From Actinomycetes bacterium (GTDB lineage: Bacteria; Actinomycetota; Acidimicrobiia; Acidimicrobiales; RAAP-2): a stretch of DNA of 13,931 bases. Of the stretch, positions 1 through 6,545 are shown one piece after another. The stretch lies in assembly GCA_021784205.1 (NCBI GenBank), contig JAJXTB010000075.1, forward strand, positions 1 to 13,931. Direction: 5' to 3'. A model generated the notes under the pieces. The model saw nothing but the letters and a program-made list of their open reading frames with translations. It ran no database searches and was not told where the DNA came from. A program made the position numbers and the translations under genes. The first letter of the stretch is position 1. Every line of letters starts with the position of its first letter.

Positions 1-479
1 TCGACCTCGAAGGGGACAAGACGCTCCTCGATGGCCCGCGCCACTCCGCCGTAGCCGACGAGCAGCACGGTTCGATCGGCCAGGCTCTGGTGCCAGGCTG
101 GCGCCCAGCGGCCTCCCTGGGCCGCGCGCACGAAGTCGTCGATCCCTCGCTGGGAGGCGAGAACGAGCCCGAGGGTCAGCTCGGCCGTCGAGGCCTCGTG
201 CACCGAGGCGGCGTTGGCGAAGACGCGGCCCTCGCCGAGGACCTCGGCCACGCCGTCGTAGCCGATCGACTGACTCTGGATAAGGCGCGTCGTGACGCCC
301 TCGAGGTGGCGCAGGGAGGAGACGAGAGACATGTAGGGCGGCACCACCACGTCGAGGTGCGCGCGCGGCGCGGGTCCGGTCATGTCCCACTCGATGACCC
401 GCACGTTCTCGGGCACTCCCAAAGCGAGCAGCGCGGCGCCAAGGGTGGAGTCCGGGACAGAGACATAGATGGTGTCCAC
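1..479 (-). CDS. D-isomer-specific 2-hydroxyacid dehydrogenase, NAD-binding (3' end outside window)
   Basis: Only the first 159 codons are present; the gene runs off the low-coordinate edge. The visible part has a catalytic-domain N-terminus and then the start of the Rossmann domain, with the dinucleotide-binding glycine motif VGYGGVARAIEERL at about residues 141-154 after a helix typical of the family (AELTLGLVLASQRGIDDF). Members reduce 2-keto acids or oxidise D-2-hydroxy acids with NAD(P)(H) in the cytoplasm. The Arg, Glu and His catalytic residues lie beyond the window, so the substrate cannot be judged. GTG at 479 is chosen because the preceding in-frame stop (the TAA ending the glycosyltransferase gene, 491-489) is only four codons upstream and no ATG lies in frame near it. 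A weak GAGG precedes it. The 9-nt gap to the upstream gene indicates cotranscription. Family assignment is good; the start is moderately sure. Confidence 0.8.
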   Translation of the reverse strand, partial: MDTIYVSVPDSTLGAALLALGVPENVRVIEWDMTGPAPRAHLDVVVPPYMSLVSSLRHLEGVTTRLIQSQSIGYDGVAEVLGEGRVFANAASVHEASTAELTLGLVLASQRGIDDFVRAAQGGRWAPAWHQSLADRTVLLVGYGGVARAIEERLVPFEV

Positions 480-488
480 GCCTCGAGA

Positions 489-1772
489 TTAGTGAGCACG
501 CTCCAGGAGATCCGCTGCGCGGCCCAGACCGTCGGCCGCGCGAATGCGAGCCGACGCCGCGCCACAGCGTGCGCGCAGCGCGTCATCGCCGAGGAGTCGG
601 GCCACCTCGCGCCGCAGATCGTCCGCGGTGGCCTCGTAGGTGGCCACGCGCGTACCGTAACCGCGCTCGCTGACGCGCTGGGCGTTGTCGTACTGATCCC
701 AGAAGAGAGGCATTACGAGCATCGGCTTGCCGAAGTGCATGGACTCGGTCACCGTGTTGTTGCCGCCGTGGGTGATCACCAGGTCGGCCAAAGGCAGTAG
801 ACGCGTCTGTGGCAGAAACTCGGCGCCCCACATGTTGTCGGCGAGCTCGATTTCGGACGCTCGAGGACCCTTGGAGACGATCACGTCGTAGGACTCGCCA
901 ACGAGAGCGTCGATGACCCTACGCATCAGGGCGACGTCGGCGCTACCCAGCGATCCGAGACTGAAGTAGAGAATCGGCCGGCGTCCGTCGGCGAAGCCCA
1001 TCGGTAGTTCGACGTCGCCCTCGGTCTCGCGCACCGAGGACTCCACCCGGTGCCAGGCCGACCCCATCGCGCGCGGGTAGTCAAGTTCGGCGGGGTAGAC
1101 GTAGAGATTGAGGTCTCCCCTACCAATGAATTCGAGCTCGGGCAGCGCCGGCGCGCCGCGCGAGACGTACCACTCGTTGAACTCGCGCCACAGATCGAGG
1201 TGCGTCGCGCGATAGGCGCGTCGAAAGCGGGCAAAGCCCTCCACGTCTCCCTCGCCCAGTCCGGAAAAGGCCGGCGCGACGCTCTCGCCGGGCACCTCGA
1301 GGGGATTGCACGAAACGATGCGCACGAAGGCGGAGTCCGCGGTCACGAGGGCCGGGAATCCGACCACGTTGTCCTCGACGATCACGTCGGGACGCGTGCG
1401 CGCCACCACGTCGCGCAGCTGGTCTTCGGCGTAGCGCGCGCCGGCGATCAGCTCCTCCCAGATGGGGCGGATCACGCTTCTCAGCTGCTCGTCGGTCGCC
1501 GTGGCGAACTCGGGCGCGATAGCCGCGACGTAGTCCTTCCAGAACTGGCCCGGGTCCTGGGCGTCACCCGAGACCGGCGCGGCCAGATCGATCAACTCCT
1601 CCTCGAAGCCGTAGGGCACGAGGCGACCGGCCCAGGAGGCCTCTGCGGCGAAGACCACTCGGTGTCCGCGTTCGAGCAGTCGCCGGCCGATGCCGATGCA
1701 GTTGTTCGTTGGCCCGTACGCGCTCTCGGGCGCGAAGAGGAAGGTCCGACGGGACGTCACTGGCGCCATCAT
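489..1772 (-). CDS. MGT-type (UDP-glycosyltransferase superfamily, GT1) glycosyltransferase
   Basis: A 427-residue cytoplasmic GT-B-fold enzyme, the usual length for macrolide-type glycosyltransferases. Residues 8-45 form the N-terminal Rossmann strand and helix (TFLFAPESAYGPTNNCIGIGRRLLERGHRV), which binds the acceptor. The C-terminal donor domain has YFSLGS at about 269-274, the diagnostic HGGNNTVTES at about 335-344 and the sugar-contacting FWDQYDNAQR at about 367-376. Such enzymes move a sugar from a nucleotide donor to a small-molecule acceptor; neither substrate can be read from sequence. ATG 1772 (followed at once by ATG 1769) is preferred. A longer reading from GTG 1829 stays open, but it runs into the transposon inverted repeat and so cannot be ancestral. 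No clear Shine-Dalgarno is seen; an 8-bp-stem hairpin covers the leader. The gene lies 9 nt upstream of the dehydrogenase gene and was probably cotranscribed with the ferritin-like gene before the 1805-5303 insertion. Confidence 0.88.
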   Translation of the reverse strand: MMAPVTSRRTFLFAPESAYGPTNNCIGIGRRLLERGHRVVFAAEASWAGRLVPYGFEEELIDLAAPVSGDAQDPGQFWKDYVAAIAPEFATATDEQLRSVIRPIWEELIAGARYAEDQLRDVVARTRPDVIVEDNVVGFPALVTADSAFVRIVSCNPLEVPGESVAPAFSGLGEGDVEGFARFRRAYRATHLDLWREFNEWYVSRGAPALPELEFIGRGDLNLYVYPAELDYPRAMGSAWHRVESSVRETEGDVELPMGFADGRRPILYFSLGSLGSADVALMRRVIDALVGESYDVIVSKGPRASEIELADNMWGAEFLPQTRLLPLADLVITHGGNNTVTESMHFGKPMLVMPLFWDQYDNAQRVSERGYGTRVATYEATADDLRREVARLLGDDALRARCGAASARIRAADGLGRAADLLERAH

Positions 1773-1774
1773 GG

Positions 1775-1798
1775 CACCACGCGGCGAGAAGCGTGGTG
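1775..1798 (-). promoter_or_regulatory. Perfect 8-bp hairpin in the glycosyltransferase leader
   Basis: CACCACGC and GCGTGGTG form a perfect 8-bp stem around an 8-nt loop, ending two bases before the ATG at 1772. There is no T-tract after it, so it does not look like an intrinsic terminator. In a transcript it could mask the start codon or mark an intercistronic processing site between the ferritin-like and glycosyltransferase genes. Its function is inference. Confidence 0.4.
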
Positions 1799-1804
1799 AA
1801 CTTA

Positions 1805-1823
1805 CAGCGTGTGTCCTAATTGG
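1805..1823 (+). repeat. Left terminal inverted repeat of the transposon
   Basis: CAGCGTGTGTCCTAATTGG, matching the right end (5285-5303, complement) at 17 of 19 positions including an uninterrupted 15-bp block. It is preceded by TTA at 1802-1804. Confidence 0.75.
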
Positions 1824-2010
1824 ACCCACCGGTTCGCCTTGACCAGCTGAACCAAAAGGCCCAGCGGTGCTTGCTCACCGTCCGAGCTCCCAGACAATCG
1901 TCAGTCTGAGTGATCGGTTCCGACCCAGGGCCCTCCTCACGTTGCCGTGATGGTTGTGCGGGTGACGATCGGCTCTTCCCGCGTGCTTCGCGGTGTAGAT
2001 CCGTGGCAGA
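1824..2010 (-). ncRNA. Candidate omegaRNA (reRNA)/right-end region of the TnpB gene
   Basis: This non-coding stretch lies between the tnpB stop codon and the transposon inverted repeat, which is where TnpB guide RNAs are known to be encoded (3' end of tnpB and downstream to the element end). Three short perfect stems stand in a row: 1979-1983 with 1989-1993 (CCGCG/CGCGG, 5-nt loop), 1937-1941 with 1946-1950 (TCACG/CGTGA, 4-nt loop) and 1891-1895 with 1904-1908 (CAGAC/GTCTG, 8-nt loop). That fits a structured RNA, but such short stems are easily found in GC-rich DNA. The exact 3' boundary, and so the guide, cannot be fixed from one copy. Confidence 0.35.
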
Positions 2011-3408
2011 TCAGGCAGTAGAGAGAAGCAGAGCGTGCATTGGTTCCTTCAGTGTCACCGCGGAGGGTCCCGCGGGCTGCCAGCGGGCGAGGTTGATGGC
2101 CGCGTTGAGGTCGCGGTCGATGACCAGGCCGCAGACCCCACACGAGTAGGTCCGCGTCGACAGGTCAAGGTCGTTAATGACCTCGCCACAGCTCGAGCAG
2201 GTCTTGGACGAGGGGAACCATCGGTCCGCGACCCGCACCTCGACGCCGTGCCACCTGGCCTTGTAGAGGAGTTGGCGCGAGAGCTCGCCCATTGCGGCGT
2301 CCGAGGTGGACCGCGATAGGTGTCGATTCCTTACCATGCCCGCGACGTTGAGGTCCTCAATGACGAGGATCTGACATCGGTCCACCAGGGCCCTGGAGGC
2401 TTGGTGGACCAGGTGTCGACGGATGTTGGCGACCTTGCGATGAGTCTTCGCGAGTCGGGCTCTCGCTCGTTGGCGGCCCTTGGACCCCGGTGTGGTTCTG
2501 GCCAGGGCCCGGTTGGCCGCCTTGAGCGTGCGCAGCGCGTGCTTCAGTGTTTTCACCCCCTCGAAGTTCTCGAAGGCAACGCCGTTCGCGTCGGCGGCGA
2601 CGCAGAGGGAGATGATCCCCCGGTCGACTCCGACGGGAACGGCGTGCCGGCTGGTTCGACTGCGCTCGGCCCGGTGGAGTTCAGCGGCGACGCCGGTGAG
2701 TGACACGATCCACCGACCGGCACGCTCAGTCAGTGTCGCTGAGTAGATGTGAAAGCGACCCAAGTCGATCATCCGGCGGACCTTGCGGGTGGGGCCGAAG
2801 ACCTTGACTGGTCCGAACTTGGGTAGTCGCAGGTGCGCAGGGTCACTGAAGCGAATGGTCTGGCTTGAGGGTGACCGGCTCGGCGTCGCGCGGTTGCGCA
2901 GCCGAAAGCTCGGCGTTACCTTGCCCTTCGCCTGGAAGCGGGGAAACCCGACGGGCGCGCCACGGCGCTCGCCCCGTCTTGACGAAGCGAAGTTCTCGAG
3001 GGCCCGGGCCGCGTCCACGCTCGCACACTCGAAGACGTCGTTGGGGAGTTCGTGACGCCAGGCGAGACCGCGACTGCCATCTTCGTTGACGGGTGAGTCA
3101 TCAGACTCTCCGTTCTTCCACGCGTTGAATTCGTTGATGAAGGAGAAGGTTGACCAGGACAAGGAAGGAGTTGATGGTTCGCACGGTTCGCCACTCTCTG
3201 CGAGAACTTCTTGCTCCGCCGACCTGACGTCCAGATTGGCTCTCACTCGCGCCAGGTGATGGTTCACGGTGAAACGGCGGGCACCCGCGCACTTGCCGAG
3301 GAGGACGGCCTGCTCGGCGTTCGGGTCGAGGGCGAACTGAAAGGTGACGGCCCGTGGCAGTACCTCGCCGGTGTGCGAGACGATGGGGGCAGTTGGACGT
3401 GAAGCCAC
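2011..3408 (-). CDS. tnpB: TnpB, RNA-guided RuvC-like nuclease of IS605/IS607-type elements
   Basis: A 465-residue protein from GTG 3408, a normal length for this TnpB group. The N-terminal wedge/HTH part (TFQFALDPNAEQ, about 22-33) is followed by the split RuvC-like nuclease: first Asp in GVDRGIISL (D262), Glu in LVIEDLNVAG (E351), and the last Asp in the DRDLNAAINLARW motif (D431/D433). A four-Cys zinc finger lies between the last two (C404, C407, C423, C426). All catalytic and zinc residues are present, so the gene looks functional. TnpB proteins cut DNA guided by an RNA from the element's own right end. The reading frame stays open upstream to 3591, but that part does not resemble TnpB and overlaps the opposite-strand methyltransferase; GTG 3408, preceded by GGGCGAA, is the best start, and GTG 3438 is an alternative. 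No tnpA partner of IS200/IS605 or IS607 type is adjacent. The gene is cargo inside the 1805-5303 transposon. Confidence 0.9.
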   Translation of the reverse strand: MASRPTAPIVSHTGEVLPRAVTFQFALDPNAEQAVLLGKCAGARRFTVNHHLARVRANLDVRSAEQEVLAESGEPCEPSTPSLSWSTFSFINEFNAWKNGESDDSPVNEDGSRGLAWRHELPNDVFECASVDAARALENFASSRRGERRGAPVGFPRFQAKGKVTPSFRLRNRATPSRSPSSQTIRFSDPAHLRLPKFGPVKVFGPTRKVRRMIDLGRFHIYSATLTERAGRWIVSLTGVAAELHRAERSRTSRHAVPVGVDRGIISLCVAADANGVAFENFEGVKTLKHALRTLKAANRALARTTPGSKGRQRARARLAKTHRKVANIRRHLVHQASRALVDRCQILVIEDLNVAGMVRNRHLSRSTSDAAMGELSRQLLYKARWHGVEVRVADRWFPSSKTCSSCGEVINDLDLSTRTYSCGVCGLVIDRDLNAAINLARWQPAGPSAVTLKEPMHALLLSTA

Positions 3409-3425
3409 TTCGCCCAGTATTGGTT

Positions 3426-3541
3426 GTGTCTGTGACACGCCAGGTGGCGGATCTGAGATCGTGGCAACAAAATCTCGTGACTCGGCGAAGGGGAGATGAT
3501 CACTGCACCGTGCAATCGAGTTTGTTGAGTGAATCTGATTC
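3426..3541. repeat. Cluster of short perfect palindromes between tnpB and the methyltransferase gene
   Basis: The divergent gap (3409-3576) holds GTGTC-TGT-GACAC at 3426-3438, TGCAC-C-GTGCA at 3504-3514 and GAATC-T-GATTC at 3531-3541, all perfect with 5-bp arms. They could be recombinase or regulator sites or the left end of the TnpB element. No clear promoter hexamers were recognised. Chance occurrence of any single one is likely; the clustering is what is notable. Confidence 0.3.
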
Positions 3542-3576
3542 CACCGCACCACTTCGACTCTCGACAAGAATGTGGC

Positions 3577-4296
3577 ATGCGCGAGTACCAACAGTTCGCC
3601 CAGTTCTACGACGCGTTGATGGGCGACGGTTCATCGCGCAGCGCTCGGATTCTCGAAGCCATTGACCGCTTTGACGTTGGTGCCACCTCACTCCTTGAAC
3701 TCGGTTGTGGCACCGGTTCGGTGCTGGAGGGTCTGGTCTTGATTCCGAGGTTGGTGGGGCTTGACGCTTCCGCCGAGATGCTGAGCGCCGCTACGGCCAA
3801 GGTGCCGAGCGCCGAATTCCTGCTCGGCGACATGACCGACTTCGACCTTGGGACCACGTTCGACGTCGTCGCCTGCGTGTATGACACCGTGAACCACCTG
3901 GTGAACTATGAGGCGTGGGAGTCGTTGTTCCAGGGCGTGGCGCGTCACCTGAAGCCCGGGGGTCTCTTCATCTTCGATCTCAACACGATTGGCCGTTTGC
4001 ACCAACTCGTTACGAGCCCACCCTGGGTCCACGACTTTGACGGCAATACGCTGATCATGGATGTAAGAAGCGATGGCGACGAACTGACCCTTTGGGACAT
4101 CCGGGTCTTCGCTTCCGCGGGCGATGGAACGTTCACGCTGCATCAGGAGAACATTCGCGAGCTCGGTGTCGCCCTCGAGACGGTCCGAGCCACTCTCGCC
4201 ACTGATTTCGACTTGCTCCACGAAGAGGACGACTCGGGGAACCCCCCGACCGACGAATCCTCTCGCGCCTACTTCGTGTATCGACGCCAGGGCTGA
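3577..4296 (+). CDS. Class I SAM-dependent methyltransferase (transposon cargo)
   Basis: A 239-residue soluble protein with a class I methyltransferase Rossmann fold. Motif I is LLELGCGTGSV (about 39-49), the ribose-binding acidic residue is D63 in GLDAS, motif II/III is LLGDMTDFD (about 82-90), the region after strand 4 is VACVYDTVNHL, and the post-motif is HLKPGGLFIFDLNT (about 124-137). It resembles small-molecule methyltransferases rather than DNA methyltransferases: no NPPY or DPPY motif is seen. The substrate is unknown. ATG 3577 (MREYQQFAQFYD) is chosen because homologues start just before such a helix; the reading frame is open to 3529 but that extension looks non-coding. No convincing Shine-Dalgarno is seen, although AAGAAT at 3566-3571 could be a -10 for a leaderless transcript. 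By eye its GC is clearly lower than the flanking metabolic genes, consistent with arrival on the transposon. It is divergent from tnpB and convergent with the transposase gene. Confidence 0.85.
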   Translation: MREYQQFAQFYDALMGDGSSRSARILEAIDRFDVGATSLLELGCGTGSVLEGLVLIPRLVGLDASAEMLSAATAKVPSAEFLLGDMTDFDLGTTFDVVACVYDTVNHLVNYEAWESLFQGVARHLKPGGLFIFDLNTIGRLHQLVTSPPWVHDFDGNTLIMDVRSDGDELTLWDIRVFASAGDGTFTLHQENIRELGVALETVRATLATDFDLLHEEDDSGNPPTDESSRAYFVYRRQG

Positions 4297-4440
4297 TTAG
4301 AAGGAAAGCAGTCAGTGTCTTTCTGTAATCGCCTCTGATTTGCGGCGGTGGCAATGCTCCCAGACGCTCACACAAGGTTGGCGCTGGTGATTGTCTCGAT
4401 TCGTTTCAGTTCCGCGCAGATACGCAGGTTTATCGTCGCC

Positions 4441-5247
4441 TCAACACAGCGCTCGAAGGACCTCGGTAATGGAGGCGACGTGCAGCCATCCGGTGGCCGA
4501 AGTCATGGTGTTCTCGAAGCAGCGCGCTAGACGTCGTCGTCGCACGAGGCGTCCGTGGGCGACTTCGACCCGCCAGGCGTGACGGATGGGGCGAAAGACC
4601 TTGGCGCCGTGCTCGTTGCGTGGCGGCTCGTCCCATCCAACCCGACGAACTTCGTAGGCAAACTTTGTCGAGAGTCGCTGGGCAGCAGACGTCGCGGTAC
4701 CCCGGTCCACGAGCACGAGCTCCAATCGTTCGTCCGCTCCGGTTCGGGCGAGGTCGTCGGGTATCTGTTCGACGGCGTTCGCCTCGGACGTCGAGGCGGG
4801 GACGACTCGCACACAGAGCGGCAGACCGGTGACGTCCACGCAGACGATGCGCTTGGCCCCGTTGGTCCGACCGTAGGGGCCGCCCTGGTTGTGGAAGGTG
4901 GCGCCCCCGTTTGAGGCCCCGCGGGCGAGGTGGGTGTCAATGACCACCATCGAGGGCAGCGGGTCCTTTCGGCCGAGAGCTGTGCGCGACGAGGCATGCA
5001 GCGATGTGAGAACCCGTGGCCACGTTCCGTTCCTCGACCACCGGCGAAACTGGGACCAGACCCGGGTCCAGGGACCGAACTCCCCTGGCAGGAAGCGCCA
5101 CTGGCACCCGGTGTGCGAGATGTAGAGCATTGCGTCGACGACGTGGCGCAGGTCATTTCCGTGCTTCGGTCCTCGTTTGGAGGAAACCAGCAGCAATGGT
5201 TCCAGTATCTTCCACTGGTCATCGGTCAGGTCACTCGAATAGGCCAC
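4441..5247 (-). CDS. IS5-family DDE transposase, single-frame
   Basis: A 268-residue transposase from GTG 5247. The N-terminal DUF4096-type domain is recognisable (YSSDLTDDQWKILEPLL, about 3-19; GCQWRFLPGEFGPWTRVW, about 47-64). The catalytic triad is D104 in VVIDTH, D181 in LVLVDRGT and E228 in AWRVEVAHGRLVRRRRLAR, so the protein looks complete. It catalyses cut-and-paste transposition of the DNA between the terminal inverted repeats. The frame is open up to 5301, but that part overlaps the right inverted repeat; GTG 5247 matches the usual family start just ahead of AYSSDLT, and GTG 5283 is an alternative. Many IS5 relatives need a frameshift between orfA and orfB; here the protein is encoded in a single frame. 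The 144 bp downstream (4297-4440) contain no terminal repeat. Confidence 0.9.
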   Translation of the reverse strand: MAYSSDLTDDQWKILEPLLLVSSKRGPKHGNDLRHVVDAMLYISHTGCQWRFLPGEFGPWTRVWSQFRRWSRNGTWPRVLTSLHASSRTALGRKDPLPSMVVIDTHLARGASNGGATFHNQGGPYGRTNGAKRIVCVDVTGLPLCVRVVPASTSEANAVEQIPDDLARTGADERLELVLVDRGTATSAAQRLSTKFAYEVRRVGWDEPPRNEHGAKVFRPIRHAWRVEVAHGRLVRRRRLARCFENTMTSATGWLHVASITEVLRALC

Positions 5248-5284
5248 GACTCGATGGTGACGGTCGTGGCTCCTGGCGCACACG

Positions 5285-5303
5285 CCAATTAGGACACACA
5301 CTC
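5285..5303 (-). repeat. Right terminal inverted repeat of the transposon
   Basis: On the minus strand this reads GAGTGTGTGTCCTAATTGG, 17/19 identical to the left end at 1805-1823. It is followed on the plus strand by TTA (5304-5306), which is also the complement of the TAA stop codon of the ferritin-like gene. Confidence 0.75.
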
Positions 5304-6353
5304 TTAGGGGATCGGCGGAAGCTGGTCGAAGGTGACGTACTCGAAGGTGGGCCCGGCCGGCACGCCCGCGGCGACGCCCTCGGCCACGAGCAGGCGCGCC
5401 TGGGAGTCGAGCTGTTCCATCAGACCGATCGCCGCGCCGAAGGCGGGCCCGGTCACCGGTGCGTTGAGCAGGTGGTGCAGCGTCTCGAGCAGGCGCGTGT
5501 AGGTCTGGTTGAACTCGTCGTTGAGGCGCGCCACACTCGAGCCCGCGGGGTAGTCCAGGGACGTCGGGCTGTCGGGCAGCGCGTACACGCCCTCGAGGTC
5601 GAGGGGCACGGGCTCGCCGTTGTAGGTGTAGCCGTCGGGCGCGCTCGGATCGGCCCGGAGCGTGCGGCCCTCGTAGATCTCCATCAGGCGGTAGTAGTGA
5701 GCGACGTCATTGCCGCCGAAACCGGCGATCTCGAGGGGCGAGAGTCCCGTGCCCTCGCCCTGCTCGACGATGACCTCGATCGAGGCCAGCGCGCTCTCGA
5801 CGTCAGTGACGATCACCGCGCCGTACATCAGATCCGGACCGACCTGATGCGACGGATGCCCGCTGAAGGCGTCGTCGCCCAGGGCGCGAATCGCCGCGGC
5901 GATCGAGAGGTAGAACTCGCCGATCGTTACCGAGCCGATCGTGTCTTCCGGGGCGTCGGCCAGGTGGTGGCGGGGCTCTTCGAGCGTGATGAAGGCCGCG
6001 AGCTGCGCGCGGTCTAAGCGACGCAGCCCCACGGTCAACTGACCCTCGACGCCGCCGGGCAGCGGGCCCGGATATCTCGGCACGAAGCGCGGCGTGGAGA
6101 TCGCCGGGTGCCCTCCGAGGGCGGTGAGGACGTTGGCCGCCATCACCATGTGGCCCATCTCCTCGACCGCGACGGACTTGAGGATGCCGGCCGCGCGCGC
6201 GTTGCGCTCGCGATCCAGTGAGTAGTACGCGTAGAGGTACGCGGGGATCGTCGCGTGCTCGAGCTCGATCGCCCGCTGCAGCGCCGCGTGGACCGCGCGC
6301 AGGGTGGGCGCCGTCGGCGACAATCCCTCGATTTCGCGTTTGTGCAGTCTCAT
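5304..6353 (-). CDS. Ferritin-like, iminophenyl-pyruvate dimer synthase (VioB)-type domain protein
   Basis: A 349-residue protein. The N-terminal helix pair contains ALQRAIELEHATIPAYLYAYYS (about 24-45) and VAVEEMGHMVMAANVLTALGGHP (about 61-83), the two-helix metal-site pattern of ferritin-like proteins of the PF12902 type, with likely ligands E32, E65 and H68. A second helical half carries TIGEFYLSIAAAI and GGNDVAHYYRLMEIYEG, which can supply the remaining Glu/His ligands. In VioB and RebD this domain accompanies oxidative coupling of tryptophan-derived imines; free-standing relatives are common and mostly uncharacterised, so no reaction is claimed. The start ATG 6353 is supported by GAGGTGG just upstream. 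The stop TAA (5306-5304) coincides with the transposon target repeat, so the insertion left the protein intact. It was probably the first gene of an operon with the glycosyltransferase and dehydrogenase genes. No signal peptide is seen. Confidence 0.8.
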   Translation of the reverse strand: MRLHKREIEGLSPTAPTLRAVHAALQRAIELEHATIPAYLYAYYSLDRERNARAAGILKSVAVEEMGHMVMAANVLTALGGHPAISTPRFVPRYPGPLPGGVEGQLTVGLRRLDRAQLAAFITLEEPRHHLADAPEDTIGSVTIGEFYLSIAAAIRALGDDAFSGHPSHQVGPDLMYGAVIVTDVESALASIEVIVEQGEGTGLSPLEIAGFGGNDVAHYYRLMEIYEGRTLRADPSAPDGYTYNGEPVPLDLEGVYALPDSPTSLDYPAGSSVARLNDEFNQTYTRLLETLHHLLNAPVTGPAFGAAIGLMEQLDSQARLLVAEGVAAGVPAGPTFEYVTFDQLPPIP

Positions 6354-6487
6354 GCCACCTCACTCCGTGCCCGAAGGACAAGTGGCCTGACTATTGCACA
6401 CGCGCCGGCTTCGCGCACGCGCCGCCGCGGGCGGCATCCGGGGTGAAAGGAATTCACCGATTTGCGATCCACGGGCCGTCGCCGACC

Positions 6488-6522
6488 CGGCGCCGCGTGT
6501 GAATATCGACTCGGCGCCGCGT
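6488..6522 (+). promoter_or_regulatory. Direct repeats of CGGCGCCGCGT upstream of the acyl-CoA dehydrogenase gene
   Basis: The 11-bp sequence CGGCGCCGCGT occurs at 6488-6498 and again at 6512-6522, 24 bp apart, on either side of GAATAT (6501-6506), which could be a -10 box. A further GGCGCC lies at 6526-6531. This arrangement in the divergent gap (6354-6545) could be an operator for a dyad-binding repressor. GC-rich sequence raises the chance of coincidence. Nothing else firm was seen in the gap. Confidence 0.35.
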
Positions 6523-6545
6523 CGTGGCGCCGCAAGGGGGACACC

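Larger units (their letters stand above)
1805..5303. mobile_element. IS5-family transposon carrying tnpB and a methyltransferase gene, flanked by TTA repeats
   Basis: The left end at 1805-1823 reads inward CAGCGTGTGTCCTAATTGG. The right end, read inward on the minus strand from 5303 to 5285, is GAGTGTGTGTCCTAATTGG; 17 of 19 bases match. TTA lies directly outside both ends (1802-1804 and 5304-5306), as expected for the 3-bp TNA target duplication of the IS1031 group of the IS5 family. The transposase gene is oriented inward from the right end. No copy of the terminal repeat was found at 4297-4440, where a normal ~0.85-kb single-gene IS would end, so the transposase, methyltransferase and TnpB genes appear to share one pair of ends. 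Alternative: the left repeat is a relic of a second IS copy whose body was deleted. The repeats are seen directly; the single-unit interpretation is inferred. Confidence 0.65.

Noticed and set aside
1773..1829. Glycosyltransferase start at GTG 1829
   Set aside because: This start lies at the transposon edge, just inside the inverted repeat; family homology begins after ATG 1772.
3409..3591. N-terminal extension of TnpB up to 3591
   Set aside because: The added 61 residues resemble no TnpB part, overlap the start of the opposite-strand methyltransferase and include the palindrome cluster.
4304..4323. Possible terminator after the methyltransferase gene (GAAAG...CTTTC)
   Set aside because: The stem is short and A/T-rich with a 10-nt loop and no T-tract.
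4297..4440. Inner end of a simple IS5 copy beside the methyltransferase stop
   Set aside because: Neither orientation of the terminal repeat is found; GTGTCTTTCTGTAAT near 4316 shares only its first bases and is not a convincing match.
5016..6017. Plus-strand open frame across the transposon edge
   Set aside because: It overlaps the transposase and ferritin-like genes on the other strand and crosses the insertion junction, so it cannot be an ancestral gene; it has no recognisable domain.
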